Below, piece after piece: positions 1-5,222 of a stretch of 9,383 nt of DNA. The stretch is from Actinomycetes bacterium (GTDB lineage: Bacteria > Actinomycetota > Actinomycetes > Mycobacteriales > Micromonosporaceae). The stretch is taken from assembly GCA_023402505.1 (NCBI GenBank), contig JAEYGD010000549.1, forward strand, positions 1 through 9,383, written 5' to 3'. Position numbers and translations under genes: made by a program. The notes under the pieces were generated by a model, which saw nothing but the letters and a program-made list of their open reading frames with translations, made no database searches and was not told where the DNA came from. How positions within the stretch are numbered: position 1 is the first letter of the stretch; each line of letters starts with the position of its first letter.

Positions 1-37
1 GGCCGGGCGCCCGTGAAGCGGATTCAGGTGACGACGG

Positions 38-325
38 TCAGTAGCGGCTGACGCTGCGGCGTCGGCCGACGCCGGCCACCAGGGCCACGGCGATTGCGGC
101 CAGCACGACCTGCACCAGCAACTCCGCCCAGTCGATGCCGGCGGTCGAGGTCGCGATGCCCATGGCGCGCGCCACGACGGTACCGAGCAGCGCGGCGCCG
201 ACACCGATGAGCATGTGCAGCCACATCGGCATGTTCTGCCGGCCCGGCACGACCAGACGGCCCAGCGCGCCGACGATCAGACCGACAAAGAGCGCGGTGA
301 TGATGCCCCAAACGGTGAGCTCCAT
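38..325 (-). CDS. GlsB/YeaQ/YmgE family small membrane protein
   Basis: A 95-residue, very hydrophobic protein of the transglycosylase-associated (GlsB/YeaQ/YmgE) family, a group of small membrane proteins often linked to stress responses but without a defined biochemical activity. Three membrane segments are visible at about residues 5-25, 36-54 and 68-86. The family signature of a glycine-rich first helix running into a basic turn (GLIVGALGRLVVPGRQ) is at residues 15-30. The length matches the family (about 80-100). A short basic tail with RRR ends the protein, consistent with a cytoplasmic C-terminus. The ATG start is fixed by a near-perfect Shine-Dalgarno sequence just upstream. It stands alone: the next minus-strand gene upstream, lepA, is about 300 bp away behind hairpins, so it probably has its own promoter. 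Family call is confident; physiological role is unknown. Confidence 0.9.
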   Translation of the reverse strand: MELTVWGIITALFVGLIVGALGRLVVPGRQNMPMWLHMLIGVGAALLGTVVARAMGIATSTAGIDWAELLVQVVLAAIAVALVAGVGRRRSVSRY

Positions 326-330
326 GGTCG

Positions 331-338
331 CCCTCCTT
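331..338 (-). promoter_or_regulatory. Strong ribosome-binding site of the GlsB-like gene
   Basis: Read on the minus strand this is AAGGAGGG, almost fully complementary to the 16S rRNA tail, ending 5 nt before the ATG at 325. It is by far the strongest Shine-Dalgarno sequence in the window and suggests high translation of the small membrane protein. Confidence 0.85.
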
Positions 339-511
339 CACGAATTGTTTCCACGGATAGGGGTGTTCCTGTCGTGTCCCCTCATTGCCCGACCCGCCGG
401 ATTCCCAAACCGGACCCGCCGCCGCGGAGAGCGTCGCCGGTCGATGGGTACGGTCGCGCCGATTCGACCGGCGGCGCCGTCCGCGCAGCTCGGACGCGGG
501 TACGCGGAGAC
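339..511. other. Gene-free spacer upstream of the GlsB-like gene
   Basis: No credible coding sequence is seen on either strand; frames that stay open here lack a family signature and run antisense into lepA. The part nearest the GlsB-like gene (about 339-420) is the least GC-rich and should contain its promoter. On the minus strand a TATCCG element lies about 20 nt upstream of the ribosome-binding site, but I could not pair it with a convincing -35 box, so no promoter is called. The rest is featureless GC-rich sequence up to the hairpins that follow lepA. Confidence 0.5.
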
Positions 512-534
512 CGCCGGCCCCGGCGCGGCCGGCG
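512..534 (-). terminator. Second hairpin downstream of lepA
   Basis: Arms 512-519 and 527-534 form a perfect 8-bp GC stem (CGCCGGCC with GGCCGGCG) around a 7-nt loop. It lies 22 nt beyond the larger hairpin at 557-600 in the direction of lepA transcription. It has no T-tract. A back-up terminator is plausible; GC-rich palindromes also arise by chance in such DNA. Confidence 0.35.
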
Positions 535-556
535 CAATTCCGCCGTCGGCGCGGAC

Positions 557-600
557 GACGGCGCCCCGCCCGGGCGTCGAGAACCCGGCGGGGCGCCGTC
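557..600 (-). terminator. Probable terminator of lepA
   Basis: Arms 557-570 and 587-600 are perfectly complementary over 14 bp (GACGGCGCCCCGCC pairs with GGCGGGGCGCCGTC). Three further G-C pairs form inside the loop (572-574 with 584-586). It begins 27 nt after the lepA stop codon. There is no T-run on the minus strand, as is common for actinobacterial terminators that rely on the stem alone. The length and perfection of the stem make a chance origin unlikely. Confidence 0.8.
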
Positions 601-627
601 AGGGATGGGCCGCCGCGGCGGCGGGGC

Positions 628-2508
628 TCACTTCTTGCCGGAAGCCTTTCCGTCGCCCCCGGAGTCGGAGGAGAGCGCCGCGATGAAGGCCTCCTGGGGG
701 ACCTCAACCCGGCCCACCATCTTCATCCGCTTCTTGCCCTCCTTCTGCTTCTCCAGCAGCTTGCGCTTCCGGCTGATGTCACCGCCGTAGCACTTGGCCA
801 GCACGTCCTTGCGGATCGCCCGGATCGTCTCGCGGGCGATCACCCGGCTGCCGATCGCCGCCTGGATCGGCACCTCGAACTGCTGACGCGGAATGAGCGC
901 GCGCAGCTTCGCGGCGATGGAGGTGCCGTAGTTGTATGCCTTGTCCTTGTGCACAATGGCGCTGAACGCGTCGACCGGCTCGCCGTGCAGGAGGATGTCG
1001 ACCTTCACCAGGTCGGACGACTGCTCGCCGGAGGGCTCGTAGTCCAGCGACGCGTACCCCTTGGTGCGGCTCTTCAACTGGTCGAAGAAGTCGAAGATGA
1101 TCTCGGCGAGGGGCAGCGAGTAGCGCAGCTCCACCCGGTCGGCCGACAGGTAGTCCATGCCGAGCAGGCTGCCCCGGCGGCCCTGGCACAGCTCCATGAC
1201 CGCACCGACGTAGTCGTTCGGGGTCAACACCGTGGCCCGTACGGTCGGCTCGTACACCTCGGCGATCTTGCCGGTCGGGTACTCGCTCGGGTTGGTCACC
1301 ACGACCTCCTCACCGTCCTCGGTGAGGGCCCGGTAGACCACGTTCGGCGCGGTCGAGATGAGGTCGAGGTTGAACTCCCGCTCCAGCCGCTCCCGGATGA
1401 TCTCCAGGTGCAACAGGCCGAGGAAGCCGCAGCGGAAGCCGAAGCCGAGCGCACCGGAGGTCTCCGGCTCGTACGTCAGCGCCGCGTCGTTGAGCTTGAG
1501 CTTGTCCAGGGCGTCCCGCAGGTTCGGGTAGTCCGACCCGTCGATCGGGTAGAGGCCGGAGTAGACCATCGGCTTCGGGTCCTTGTACCCGCCGAGCGGC
1601 TCGCTCGCGGGCCGCGCGTTGATGGTGACCGTGTCACCCACCCGGGACTGCCGGACGTCCTTCACGCCGGTGATCAGGTAGCCCACCTCGCCGACGCCGA
1701 GCGCGTCGGCCTTCACCATCTCCGGCGAGATGACACCGATCTCCAGCAGCTCGTGGGTCGCGCCGGTGGACATCATCTTGATCCGGTCCCGGGCGCCGAT
1801 CCGCCCGTCGATGACCCGGACGTACGTGACCACGCCCCGGTAGACGTCGTACACCGAGTCGAAGATCATCGCCCGGGCGGACGCGTCGGCGTCGCCCACC
1901 GGCGGCGTGAACTGCCGGACGATCTCGTCGAGCAGGTGCGGCACGCCCTCACCGGTCTTGCCGGAGACCCGGATGCAGTCCGCCGGGTCACCGCCGATCA
2001 GGTGGGCCAGCTCCTCGGCGTACTTCTCCGGCTGCGCCGCCGGCAGGTCGATCTTGTTGAGCACCGGGATGACGTGCAGGTCGTTCTCGAGCGCCAGGTA
2101 GAGGTTCGCCAGGGTCTGCGCCTCGATGCCCTGGGCCGCGTCCACCAACAGGATCGCCCCCTCGCAGGCGGCGAGCGAGCGGGACACCTCGTACGTGAAG
2201 TCGACGTGACCGGGGGTGTCGATCATGTTGAGCACGGCGCTCTCGCCGGCCCGCTCGCCCTCCCGGATCGTCCACGGCATCCGGACGGCCTGGCTCTTGA
2301 TCGTGATGCCGCGCTCGCGCTCGATGTCCATCCGGTCGAGGTACTGGGCGCGCATCTGCCGCGGGTCGACCACACCGGTGAGCTGCAGCATCCGGTCGGC
2401 CAGGGTCGACTTCCCGTGGTCGATGTGGGCGATGATGCAGAAGTTCCGGATGCGCGCCGGGTCGGTGGCACCAGGAGCGTTCACGCCGGGATCGAGCGTC
2501 GGTGGCAC
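628..2508 (-). CDS. lepA: Elongation factor 4 (LepA), ribosome back-translocating GTPase
   Basis: LepA/EF4 is a translational GTPase that binds the ribosome, can reverse translocation and supports 30S biogenesis. The 626-residue protein shows all G motifs: G1 AHIDHGKS at 27-34, switch I RERGITIKSQ at 64-73, G3 DTPGHVDF at 97-104, G4 NKID at 151-154 and G5 SGKTGEG at 182-188. EF-G-like domains follow, then the LepA-specific C-terminal domain with the basic helix KRKLLEKQKEGKKRMK and the VGRVEVPQEAF motif near the end. The tail is Gly/Ser/Lys rich. An in-frame ATG at 2625 would add 39 residues of atypical, Arg-rich sequence. I prefer the GTG at 2508, which gives the usual family length and an MPPTLDPG start, although its Shine-Dalgarno (a GGA 5 nt upstream) is weak. 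A GTG at 2484 is a further possibility. No convincing promoter is seen; the 2509-2576 leader contains a hairpin. Confidence 0.96.
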   Translation of the reverse strand: MPPTLDPGVNAPGATDPARIRNFCIIAHIDHGKSTLADRMLQLTGVVDPRQMRAQYLDRMDIERERGITIKSQAVRMPWTIREGERAGESAVLNMIDTPGHVDFTYEVSRSLAACEGAILLVDAAQGIEAQTLANLYLALENDLHVIPVLNKIDLPAAQPEKYAEELAHLIGGDPADCIRVSGKTGEGVPHLLDEIVRQFTPPVGDADASARAMIFDSVYDVYRGVVTYVRVIDGRIGARDRIKMMSTGATHELLEIGVISPEMVKADALGVGEVGYLITGVKDVRQSRVGDTVTINARPASEPLGGYKDPKPMVYSGLYPIDGSDYPNLRDALDKLKLNDAALTYEPETSGALGFGFRCGFLGLLHLEIIRERLEREFNLDLISTAPNVVYRALTEDGEEVVVTNPSEYPTGKIAEVYEPTVRATVLTPNDYVGAVMELCQGRRGSLLGMDYLSADRVELRYSLPLAEIIFDFFDQLKSRTKGYASLDYEPSGEQSSDLVKVDILLHGEPVDAFSAIVHKDKAYNYGTSIAAKLRALIPRQQFEVPIQAAIGSRVIARETIRAIRKDVLAKCYGGDISRKRKLLEKQKEGKKRMKMVGRVEVPQEAFIAALSSDSGGDGKASGKK

Positions 2509-2540
2509 AGCGGTCCGTTCTGGTCGGCTGACGTTGAGCA

Positions 2541-2559
2541 GGCCGGCGTGAGACCGGCC
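2541..2559 (-). other. Hairpin in the lepA leader
   Basis: GGCCGG at 2541-2546 and CCGGCC at 2554-2559 form a 6-bp perfect stem with a 7-nt loop, 32 nt upstream of the preferred lepA start. It lies between the presumed end of the DUF4240 transcript and lepA. It could be a leader structure or an operator, or a chance palindrome in GC-rich DNA. Confidence 0.3.
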
Positions 2560-2576
2560 CCCTCTATGCTCCCACG

Positions 2577-2605
2577 TCGCCCGCGCGCGTCCGCTGCGCG
2601 GGCGA
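2577..2605 (-). terminator. Probable terminator of the DUF4240 gene
   Basis: Arms TCGCCCGCGC (2577-2586) and GCGCGGGCGA (2596-2605) form a perfect 10-bp stem with a 9-nt loop, 42 nt after the DUF4240 stop codon. It has no T-tract. Its position between two minus-strand genes fits a stem-type actinobacterial terminator that separates the DUF4240 gene from lepA. Confidence 0.6.
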
Positions 2606-2647
2606 ACCCCGGCCGCACGGTCCACTCCTCCGCGCGGGCGGCGCCGG

Positions 2648-3184
2648 CTACTCGCCCGGCGGCTCGACGAACAGGGCGGCGAGCCTCGGCAGCCGCCGGC
2701 GGGCCTCGTCCTCGTCGTCGAAGTCCCAGAAGTCGTCGAGGTCCGGCACCGGGACCGGGTCCCGGTCGGCCGGCAGGTCGGTCGCGGTCGCCTTCCGGTA
2801 GGCGTCCCACGGCACGGCCAGCATCTCCTCGCAGGCGAACTCCTCGCCGGACAGCGACGCGGCCCGCACCTGCGGCAGCTCCGCCAGCGAGTCCGGCTCG
2901 GCGACCGCCCGCGCGAACACCGACCGGCCCTGGGTCATCAGCCAGCCCCGGAAGTGGTGGAAGCCGTCGCCGGAGACCCCACCGTTGATCAGGTACGCCG
3001 CGCCCCACAGGTCCACCCGGTGCGACGCGGCCAGCACGCGGGCCTGGTGGTGCGCGTACCCCACGATGTCCTCCGGGTCCCGCTGCGCGAGCAGGGCGAC
3101 CGCCCGCGCGGCCACCGCGTGCGGCTCTCCCCCGCCACCGGCCCGCGACTGGTCGATCAGCTGCCAGAAGTCGTCGGTCCTCAT
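2648..3184 (-). CDS. DUF4240 domain protein
   Basis: A 178-residue acidic, soluble protein. The N-terminus MRTDDFWQLIDQSRA, followed later by the WGAAYLINGGVSGDGFHHFRGWLM segment (split here as residues WGAAYLINGG then GFHHFRGWL) and an F-ACEEMLAVPWDAY region, is the pattern of DUF4240, a family common in actinobacteria with no known function. The C-terminal third contains an Asp-rich stretch (DLDDFWDFDDEDE) that repeats the DDFW motif of the N-terminus. No signal peptide or membrane segment is seen. The ATG at 3184 is chosen because it starts at the conserved motif and has a GGGAGA sequence 10 nt upstream; an in-frame ATG at 3265 would add 27 non-conserved residues, including a duplicated heptapeptide that is really the duplicated leader. 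It is divergent from the kinase gene, with 140 bp between the two starts, and is likely monocistronic. Confidence 0.8.
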   Translation of the reverse strand: MRTDDFWQLIDQSRAGGGGEPHAVAARAVALLAQRDPEDIVGYAHHQARVLAASHRVDLWGAAYLINGGVSGDGFHHFRGWLMTQGRSVFARAVAEPDSLAELPQVRAASLSGEEFACEEMLAVPWDAYRKATATDLPADRDPVPVPDLDDFWDFDDEDEARRRLPRLAALFVEPPGE

Positions 3185-3224
3185 GGCCTGGCAGTCTCCC
3201 AGAATGGCCGGGCAGTCTCCCAGA
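3183..3224 (-). repeat. 21-bp tandem duplication covering the ribosome-binding site and start of the DUF4240 gene
   Basis: Positions 3183-3203 and 3204-3224 are adjacent direct copies with 20 of 21 positions identical (T at 3189 against G at 3210). In the gene's direction each copy carries GGGAGA and ends in CCAT. In the copy next to the gene the following base makes ATG, the real start. In the upstream copy the next base makes ATT, so that start is lost. The duplication therefore gives a second Shine-Dalgarno-like sequence 21 nt further upstream. Confidence 0.85.
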
Positions 3225-3270
3225 CGCCCGCACCGCCACCCCCGCGCGGCGCGGGAGCACACCACCGCGT

Positions 3271-3318
3271 CGACACGTCCCGGTTCATCCGGGCAGTGTC
3301 GCCGCCCGGTACGACACT
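3271..3318. promoter_or_regulatory. Inverted-repeat cluster in the divergent promoter region
   Basis: Three copies of one half-site occur: CGACAC at 3271-3276, GTGTCG at 3296-3301 and CGACAC at 3312-3317. The first two close a hairpin with an inner CCCGG/CCGGG stem (3279-3283 with 3289-3293) and TTCAT loop. The second and third form a 7-bp inverted repeat (AGTGTCG, 10-nt spacer, CGACACT). The last copy overlaps the probable -10 region of the kinase gene. The arrangement looks like an operator for a dimeric regulator, or alternative RNA hairpins; the regulator is not identifiable from the window. Confidence 0.4.
3310..3315 (+). promoter_or_regulatory. Possible -10 box of the kinase gene
   Basis: TACGAC lies 9 nt before the GTG start at 3325. 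No Shine-Dalgarno sequence fits in the short interval apart from a G-rich GGTGGG directly before the start. The spacing would put the transcript start at or very close to the GTG, giving a leaderless or nearly leaderless mRNA, a common actinobacterial arrangement. No good -35 is seen (TTCATC at 3284-3289 is 20 nt away). Confidence 0.3.
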
Positions 3319-3324
3319 GGTGGG

Positions 3325-4446
3325 GTGACCAGTTCGCCGCCGTACCCCGGGATCGCCCGCCGGCCCGGGTGGTCCGCGCTGCCGGTGGGCCTGCGGGCCG
3401 CGCTCGCCGGCCGGCTCGGCGCCCCCGTGGTCGCGGCCCGCGCCGTCACCGACGGCTTCACCCGCGGCTTCGCCGGGGTGCTGACGGCCGCCGACGGCGG
3501 CCGGGTCTTCGTCAAGGCCGCGCCCGGCGACTCCCACCTGGCCCACTGGTACGCGCGGGAGGCGGCGGTCCTCGACCGGCTCCCGCCCGCCGTGCCGGCG
3601 CCCCGCCCGCGCTGGACCCTGCACGAGGCGGGCTGGTTCGCGCTCGGCCTGGACGTGGTCGACGGGCACCCGCCCCGGCGACCCTGGGACCCGGCGGAAC
3701 TGGGGTCGATCCTGGCCGCGTACGCCGACGTGGCCGCCGCCCTCTCCGGCCCGCCCGCCGACCTCGCCGCGCTCGGGTCACCCCAACTGGCCGACCTGGC
3801 CCGCGACGACATCCTCCGCTGGGGCGACGTGGTGGCGGGCCGGGAGCCGGTCCCGCCGCTCCCCGCCGGGCTGGAGCGGCGGCTGCCCGATCTGGTCGCG
3901 CTGGAGTCCCGGCTCCCCGGGTACGCCGCCGGCGCGACCGGCCTGATCCACGGCGACCTGCGACCCGACAACCTGCTGGTCGACCGGGACGGGCGGACCT
4001 GGTTCTGCGACTGGACGTGGCTCTGCCACGGCCCGGCCTGGTTCGACCTGGTCACGCTGCTCCTCGGCGGGTACCGGCCGGACGCCTCCGACGCACCGGG
4101 CACGGCCTCCGGGGCGCTGGACCCGGCCTCCGGCGCACCGGGCACGGCCTTCGCGGCGCTGGACCCGGCCTCCGGCGCGCTGGACCCGGCCTCCGGCGCG
4201 CTGGACCCGGCCACCGGGGCGCTGGACCCGGCCTCCGGGGCGTTGGACGCGGTCTTCGCGGCCCATCCGGTCGCCGCCGGCGCGCCGTCGGACGCCCTGG
4301 ACGTCGCACTGGCCGCCCTGGCCGGCTATTTTCTCACCACCGCGTCGACGGTTCCGGACACCGCGACCGGGCACCTGGCGGTGCACCAGCGGCGCAGCGG
4401 CGAGGCGGCGCTGGCCTGGCTCGCCCACCGCCAGGGCTGGGCGTGA
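3325..4446 (+). CDS. APH-fold phosphotransferase (aminoglycoside phosphotransferase family) with an internal repeat array
   Basis: A 373-residue cytoplasmic protein of the protein-kinase-like phosphotransferase family that includes aminoglycoside, choline and homoserine kinases. A nucleotide-binding N-lobe contains DGGRVFVKAAP around residues 54-64, with the likely ATP-contacting lysine. The catalytic loop HGDLRPDN is at 209-216 (Asp211 as base, Asn216 for magnesium) and the DFG-equivalent CDW at 228-230 (Asp229). The GPAWFDLVTLLLGGY segment follows, as usual in the family. Residues 254-309 are then eight heptapeptide repeats, after which a normal helical C-terminus (LDVALAALAGYFL) resumes. 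The usual family length is near 300, so the array accounts for much of the excess. The substrate cannot be told from sequence; drug resistance should not be assumed. The start is the GTG at 3325, with a plausible -10 immediately before it. It is transcribed away from the DUF4240 gene and towards rpsT. Confidence 0.85.
   Translation: MTSSPPYPGIARRPGWSALPVGLRAALAGRLGAPVVAARAVTDGFTRGFAGVLTAADGGRVFVKAAPGDSHLAHWYAREAAVLDRLPPAVPAPRPRWTLHEAGWFALGLDVVDGHPPRRPWDPAELGSILAAYADVAAALSGPPADLAALGSPQLADLARDDILRWGDVVAGREPVPPLPAGLERRLPDLVALESRLPGYAAGATGLIHGDLRPDNLLVDRDGRTWFCDWTWLCHGPAWFDLVTLLLGGYRPDASDAPGTASGALDPASGAPGTAFAALDPASGALDPASGALDPATGALDPASGALDAVFAAHPVAAGAPSDALDVALAALAGYFLTTASTVPDTATGHLAVHQRRSGEAALAWLAHRQGWA
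4084..4251 (+). repeat. Eight in-frame 21-bp repeats encoding Ala/Pro/Gly heptapeptides
   Basis: Eight consecutive 21-bp units encode ASDAPGT, ASGALDP, ASGAPGT, AFAALDP, ASGALDP, ASGALDP, ATGALDP and ASGALDA. Units 5 and 6 are identical in DNA. Units 1 and 3 differ at one base, and units 1-2 against 3-4 match at 39 of 42 positions, which suggests successive duplications of one and two units. The next codons read VFAAHPV, and unit 4 (AFAALDP) resembles this, so the array probably grew out of the native surface loop of the kinase C-lobe. The copy number is likely to vary between strains. Confidence 0.92.
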
Positions 4447-4518
4447 GCCGCACCGGCCCGCCGCCGTCCGCACGCGGTCTCGTCGCCGTTCAGCCTGGCG
4501 GCACCGCTGTGTCGAGTC

Positions 4519-4543
4519 CCGCGGCAACCCGGCCCGGCCGCGG
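4519..4543 (+). terminator. Possible terminator of the kinase gene
   Basis: CCGCGGC (4519-4525) and GCCGCGG (4537-4543) form a 7-bp perfect stem with an 11-nt loop, 72 nt after the kinase stop and before the rpsT promoter. It has no T-tract and is weaker than the other terminators here. The rest of 4447-4590 shows nothing recognisable. Confidence 0.35.
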
Positions 4544-4592
4544 TGCCGGCAGCGCCTGGGAAGCGGTCCGGCTCCGGCCGGCGGGAGGCGTT

Positions 4593-4622
4593 TTGGCCCG
4601 GCCCGGTGCGACCTGGTAGCCT
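4593..4622 (+). promoter_or_regulatory. Probable vegetative-type promoter of rpsT
   Basis: A -35-like TTGGCC at 4593-4598 and a -10-like TAGCCT at 4617-4622 are separated by 18 bp, close to the principal sigma-factor consensus of actinobacteria. The predicted start near 4629 gives a leader of about 70 nt before the rpsT GTG. The leader contains a CGCGC/GCGCG pairing possibility and a short ATG frame that overlaps rpsT; neither is strong enough to call as a regulatory element. Confidence 0.55.
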
Positions 4623-4700
4623 GGCTCTTCGCGCAGCGATGACGCATGCTCGCGGCGCGTGTAAGCAGACCAACCCGAGCTATCAAGACGAGGCTGTCGC

Positions 4701-4967
4701 GTGGCGAACATCAAGTCCCAGATCAAGCGCAACCGGCAGAACGAGAAGCGCCGGCTGCGCAACAAGTCGGTCAAGTCGTCGCTGAAGACCGCCATCCGCA
4801 AGTTCCACGAGGCTGCCGAGGCTGGCGACACCGAGCAGGCCGCCGTTCTCATGCGGGAGGCCTCCCGCAAGCTGGACAAGGCCGTCAGCAAGGGCGTGAT
4901 CCACAGCAACCAGGCCGCCAACCGCAAGTCCGCCATCGCCAAGCGCGTGGCATCGTTCTCCGCCTGA
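4701..4967 (+). CDS. rpsT: 30S ribosomal protein S20
   Basis: S20 is a three-helix protein that binds 16S rRNA in the lower body of the 30S subunit. The 88-residue product begins MANIKSQIKRNRQNEKRRLRN and has the typical highly basic N-terminal helix, the NKSVKSSLKTAIRKF segment, and the C-terminal KGVIHSNQAANRKSAIAKRV signature near residues 64-83. The length matches the family (85-90). The start is GTG, with a weak GAGG about 8 nt upstream. Codon choice is more restrained than in its neighbours, with lysine codons almost all AAG, as expected of a highly expressed gene. It has its own promoter and a strong terminator, and converges with the com/holA operon. Confidence 0.98.
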   Translation: MANIKSQIKRNRQNEKRRLRNKSVKSSLKTAIRKFHEAAEAGDTEQAAVLMREASRKLDKAVSKGVIHSNQAANRKSAIAKRVASFSA

Positions 4968-4987
4968 GGCGGAGACGCCAGACCTGA

Positions 4988-5020
4988 CAAAGCCCCGGGC
5001 ACCAACCGCCCGGGGCTTTG
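4988..5020 (+). terminator. Rho-independent terminator of rpsT
   Basis: CAAAGCCCCGGGC (4988-5000) pairs perfectly with GCCCGGGGCTTTG (5008-5020) over 13 bp, with a 7-nt loop ACCAACC. The stem ends in TTTG on the plus strand and in a similar short T-run on the minus strand, so it may work in both directions. It starts 20 nt after the S20 stop codon. This is the best intrinsic terminator in the window. Confidence 0.92.
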
Positions 5021-5029
5021 ACCTGTCCA

Positions 5030-5065
5030 CCCCCACCCCACCCCACCCCGCCCCCCACCCCGCCC
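5030..5065 (-). repeat. C-rich tract, potential G-quadruplex on the minus strand
   Basis: Seven runs of three to six C residues are separated by single A or G bases (for example 5036-5039, 5041-5044, 5046-5049 and 5051-5056). The minus strand therefore has six G-runs of four or more with single-base loops, a very strong G-quadruplex pattern. The tract lies between the S20 terminator and the large palindrome, in the 3' region of the minus-strand operon. The simple CCCCA-like period suggests slippage. Confidence 0.75.
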
Positions 5066-5066
5066 G

Positions 5067-5137
5067 GCGATCTTGCACTTTCGGCCCTCGATACGTCGCG
5101 TAAGCGGCTTTTGTCGGGGCAGAAAGTGCAACATCGC
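5067..5137. repeat. 71-bp imperfect palindrome in the convergent spacer; candidate dispersed repeat or two-way terminator
   Basis: Arms 5067-5088 and 5116-5137 pair at 20 of 22 positions (mismatches at 5072/5132 and 5083/5121, one G-T wobble), with TTGCACTTTC facing GAAAGTGCAA at its core. The 27-nt loop contains a small CGC-GTAA-GCG hairpin. It starts 57 nt downstream of the stop of the minus-strand membrane gene, so it may terminate the com/holA operon. Palindromes with this TTGCACTTTC core seem to me to recur between genes in Micromonospora, which would make it a dispersed repeat, but that is from memory. Confidence 0.75.
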
Positions 5138-5141
5138 GGAA

Positions 5142-5222
5142 GAGGGCGGGAGGCAGGGACGGCAGCGACGGCAGGGGAGGCAGCGGGAGGGTGGTCAGGG
5201 GGCTTCGGGGCCGGGGGATGGG
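5142..5222 (+). repeat. G-rich purine-biased tract on the plus strand
   Basis: About 80 bp contain many GGG or longer runs with short GGCAG, GGGAGG and GACGGCAG-like units, mirroring the C-rich tract on the other side of the palindrome. The right part (from 5195) overlaps the codons for the proline-rich tail of the minus-strand membrane protein, so part of the bias is simply CCN proline codons. The left part is non-coding. Confidence 0.5.

Noticed and set aside
2509..2625. N-terminal extension of LepA from the ATG at 2625
   Set aside because: The added 39 residues are Arg/Gly-rich and unlike LepA N-termini, and the extension would run through two hairpins, one of which (2577-2605) is the likely terminator of the preceding gene.
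385..2988. Very long plus-strand open frame (867 codons) opposite lepA and the DUF4240 gene
   Set aside because: It is the antisense shadow of lepA: rich in His, Arg, Val, Asp and Gln, with no family signature. In high-GC DNA frames opposite a strong coding frame stay open.
4052..4309. Repetitive Arg/Pro-rich minus-strand peptide across the kinase repeat array
   Set aside because: It is simply the reverse reading of the 21-bp repeats; the period of three keeps every frame open.
3325..4446. Antibiotic resistance gene (aminoglycoside kinase)
   Set aside because: The fold is right, but the family is broad and nothing in the sequence identifies an aminoglycoside as substrate, so only the fold is claimed.
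4639..4785. Small upstream frame in the rpsT leader starting at an ATG and overlapping rpsT
   Set aside because: It has no ribosome-binding site of note, its sequence over rpsT is an out-of-frame shadow, and the S20 GTG start is well supported.
4490..5134. Minus-strand open frames opposite rpsT, with a peptide beginning MLHFLPRQKPLTRR
   Set aside because: They translate the palindrome and the complement of rpsT. The peptide is a by-product of the palindrome sequence, not a gene.
5030..5222. CRISPR array or origin in the repeat-rich convergent spacer
   Set aside because: There are no evenly spaced identical repeats with unique spacers, no cas genes, and no DnaA-box cluster or AT-rich unwinding region.
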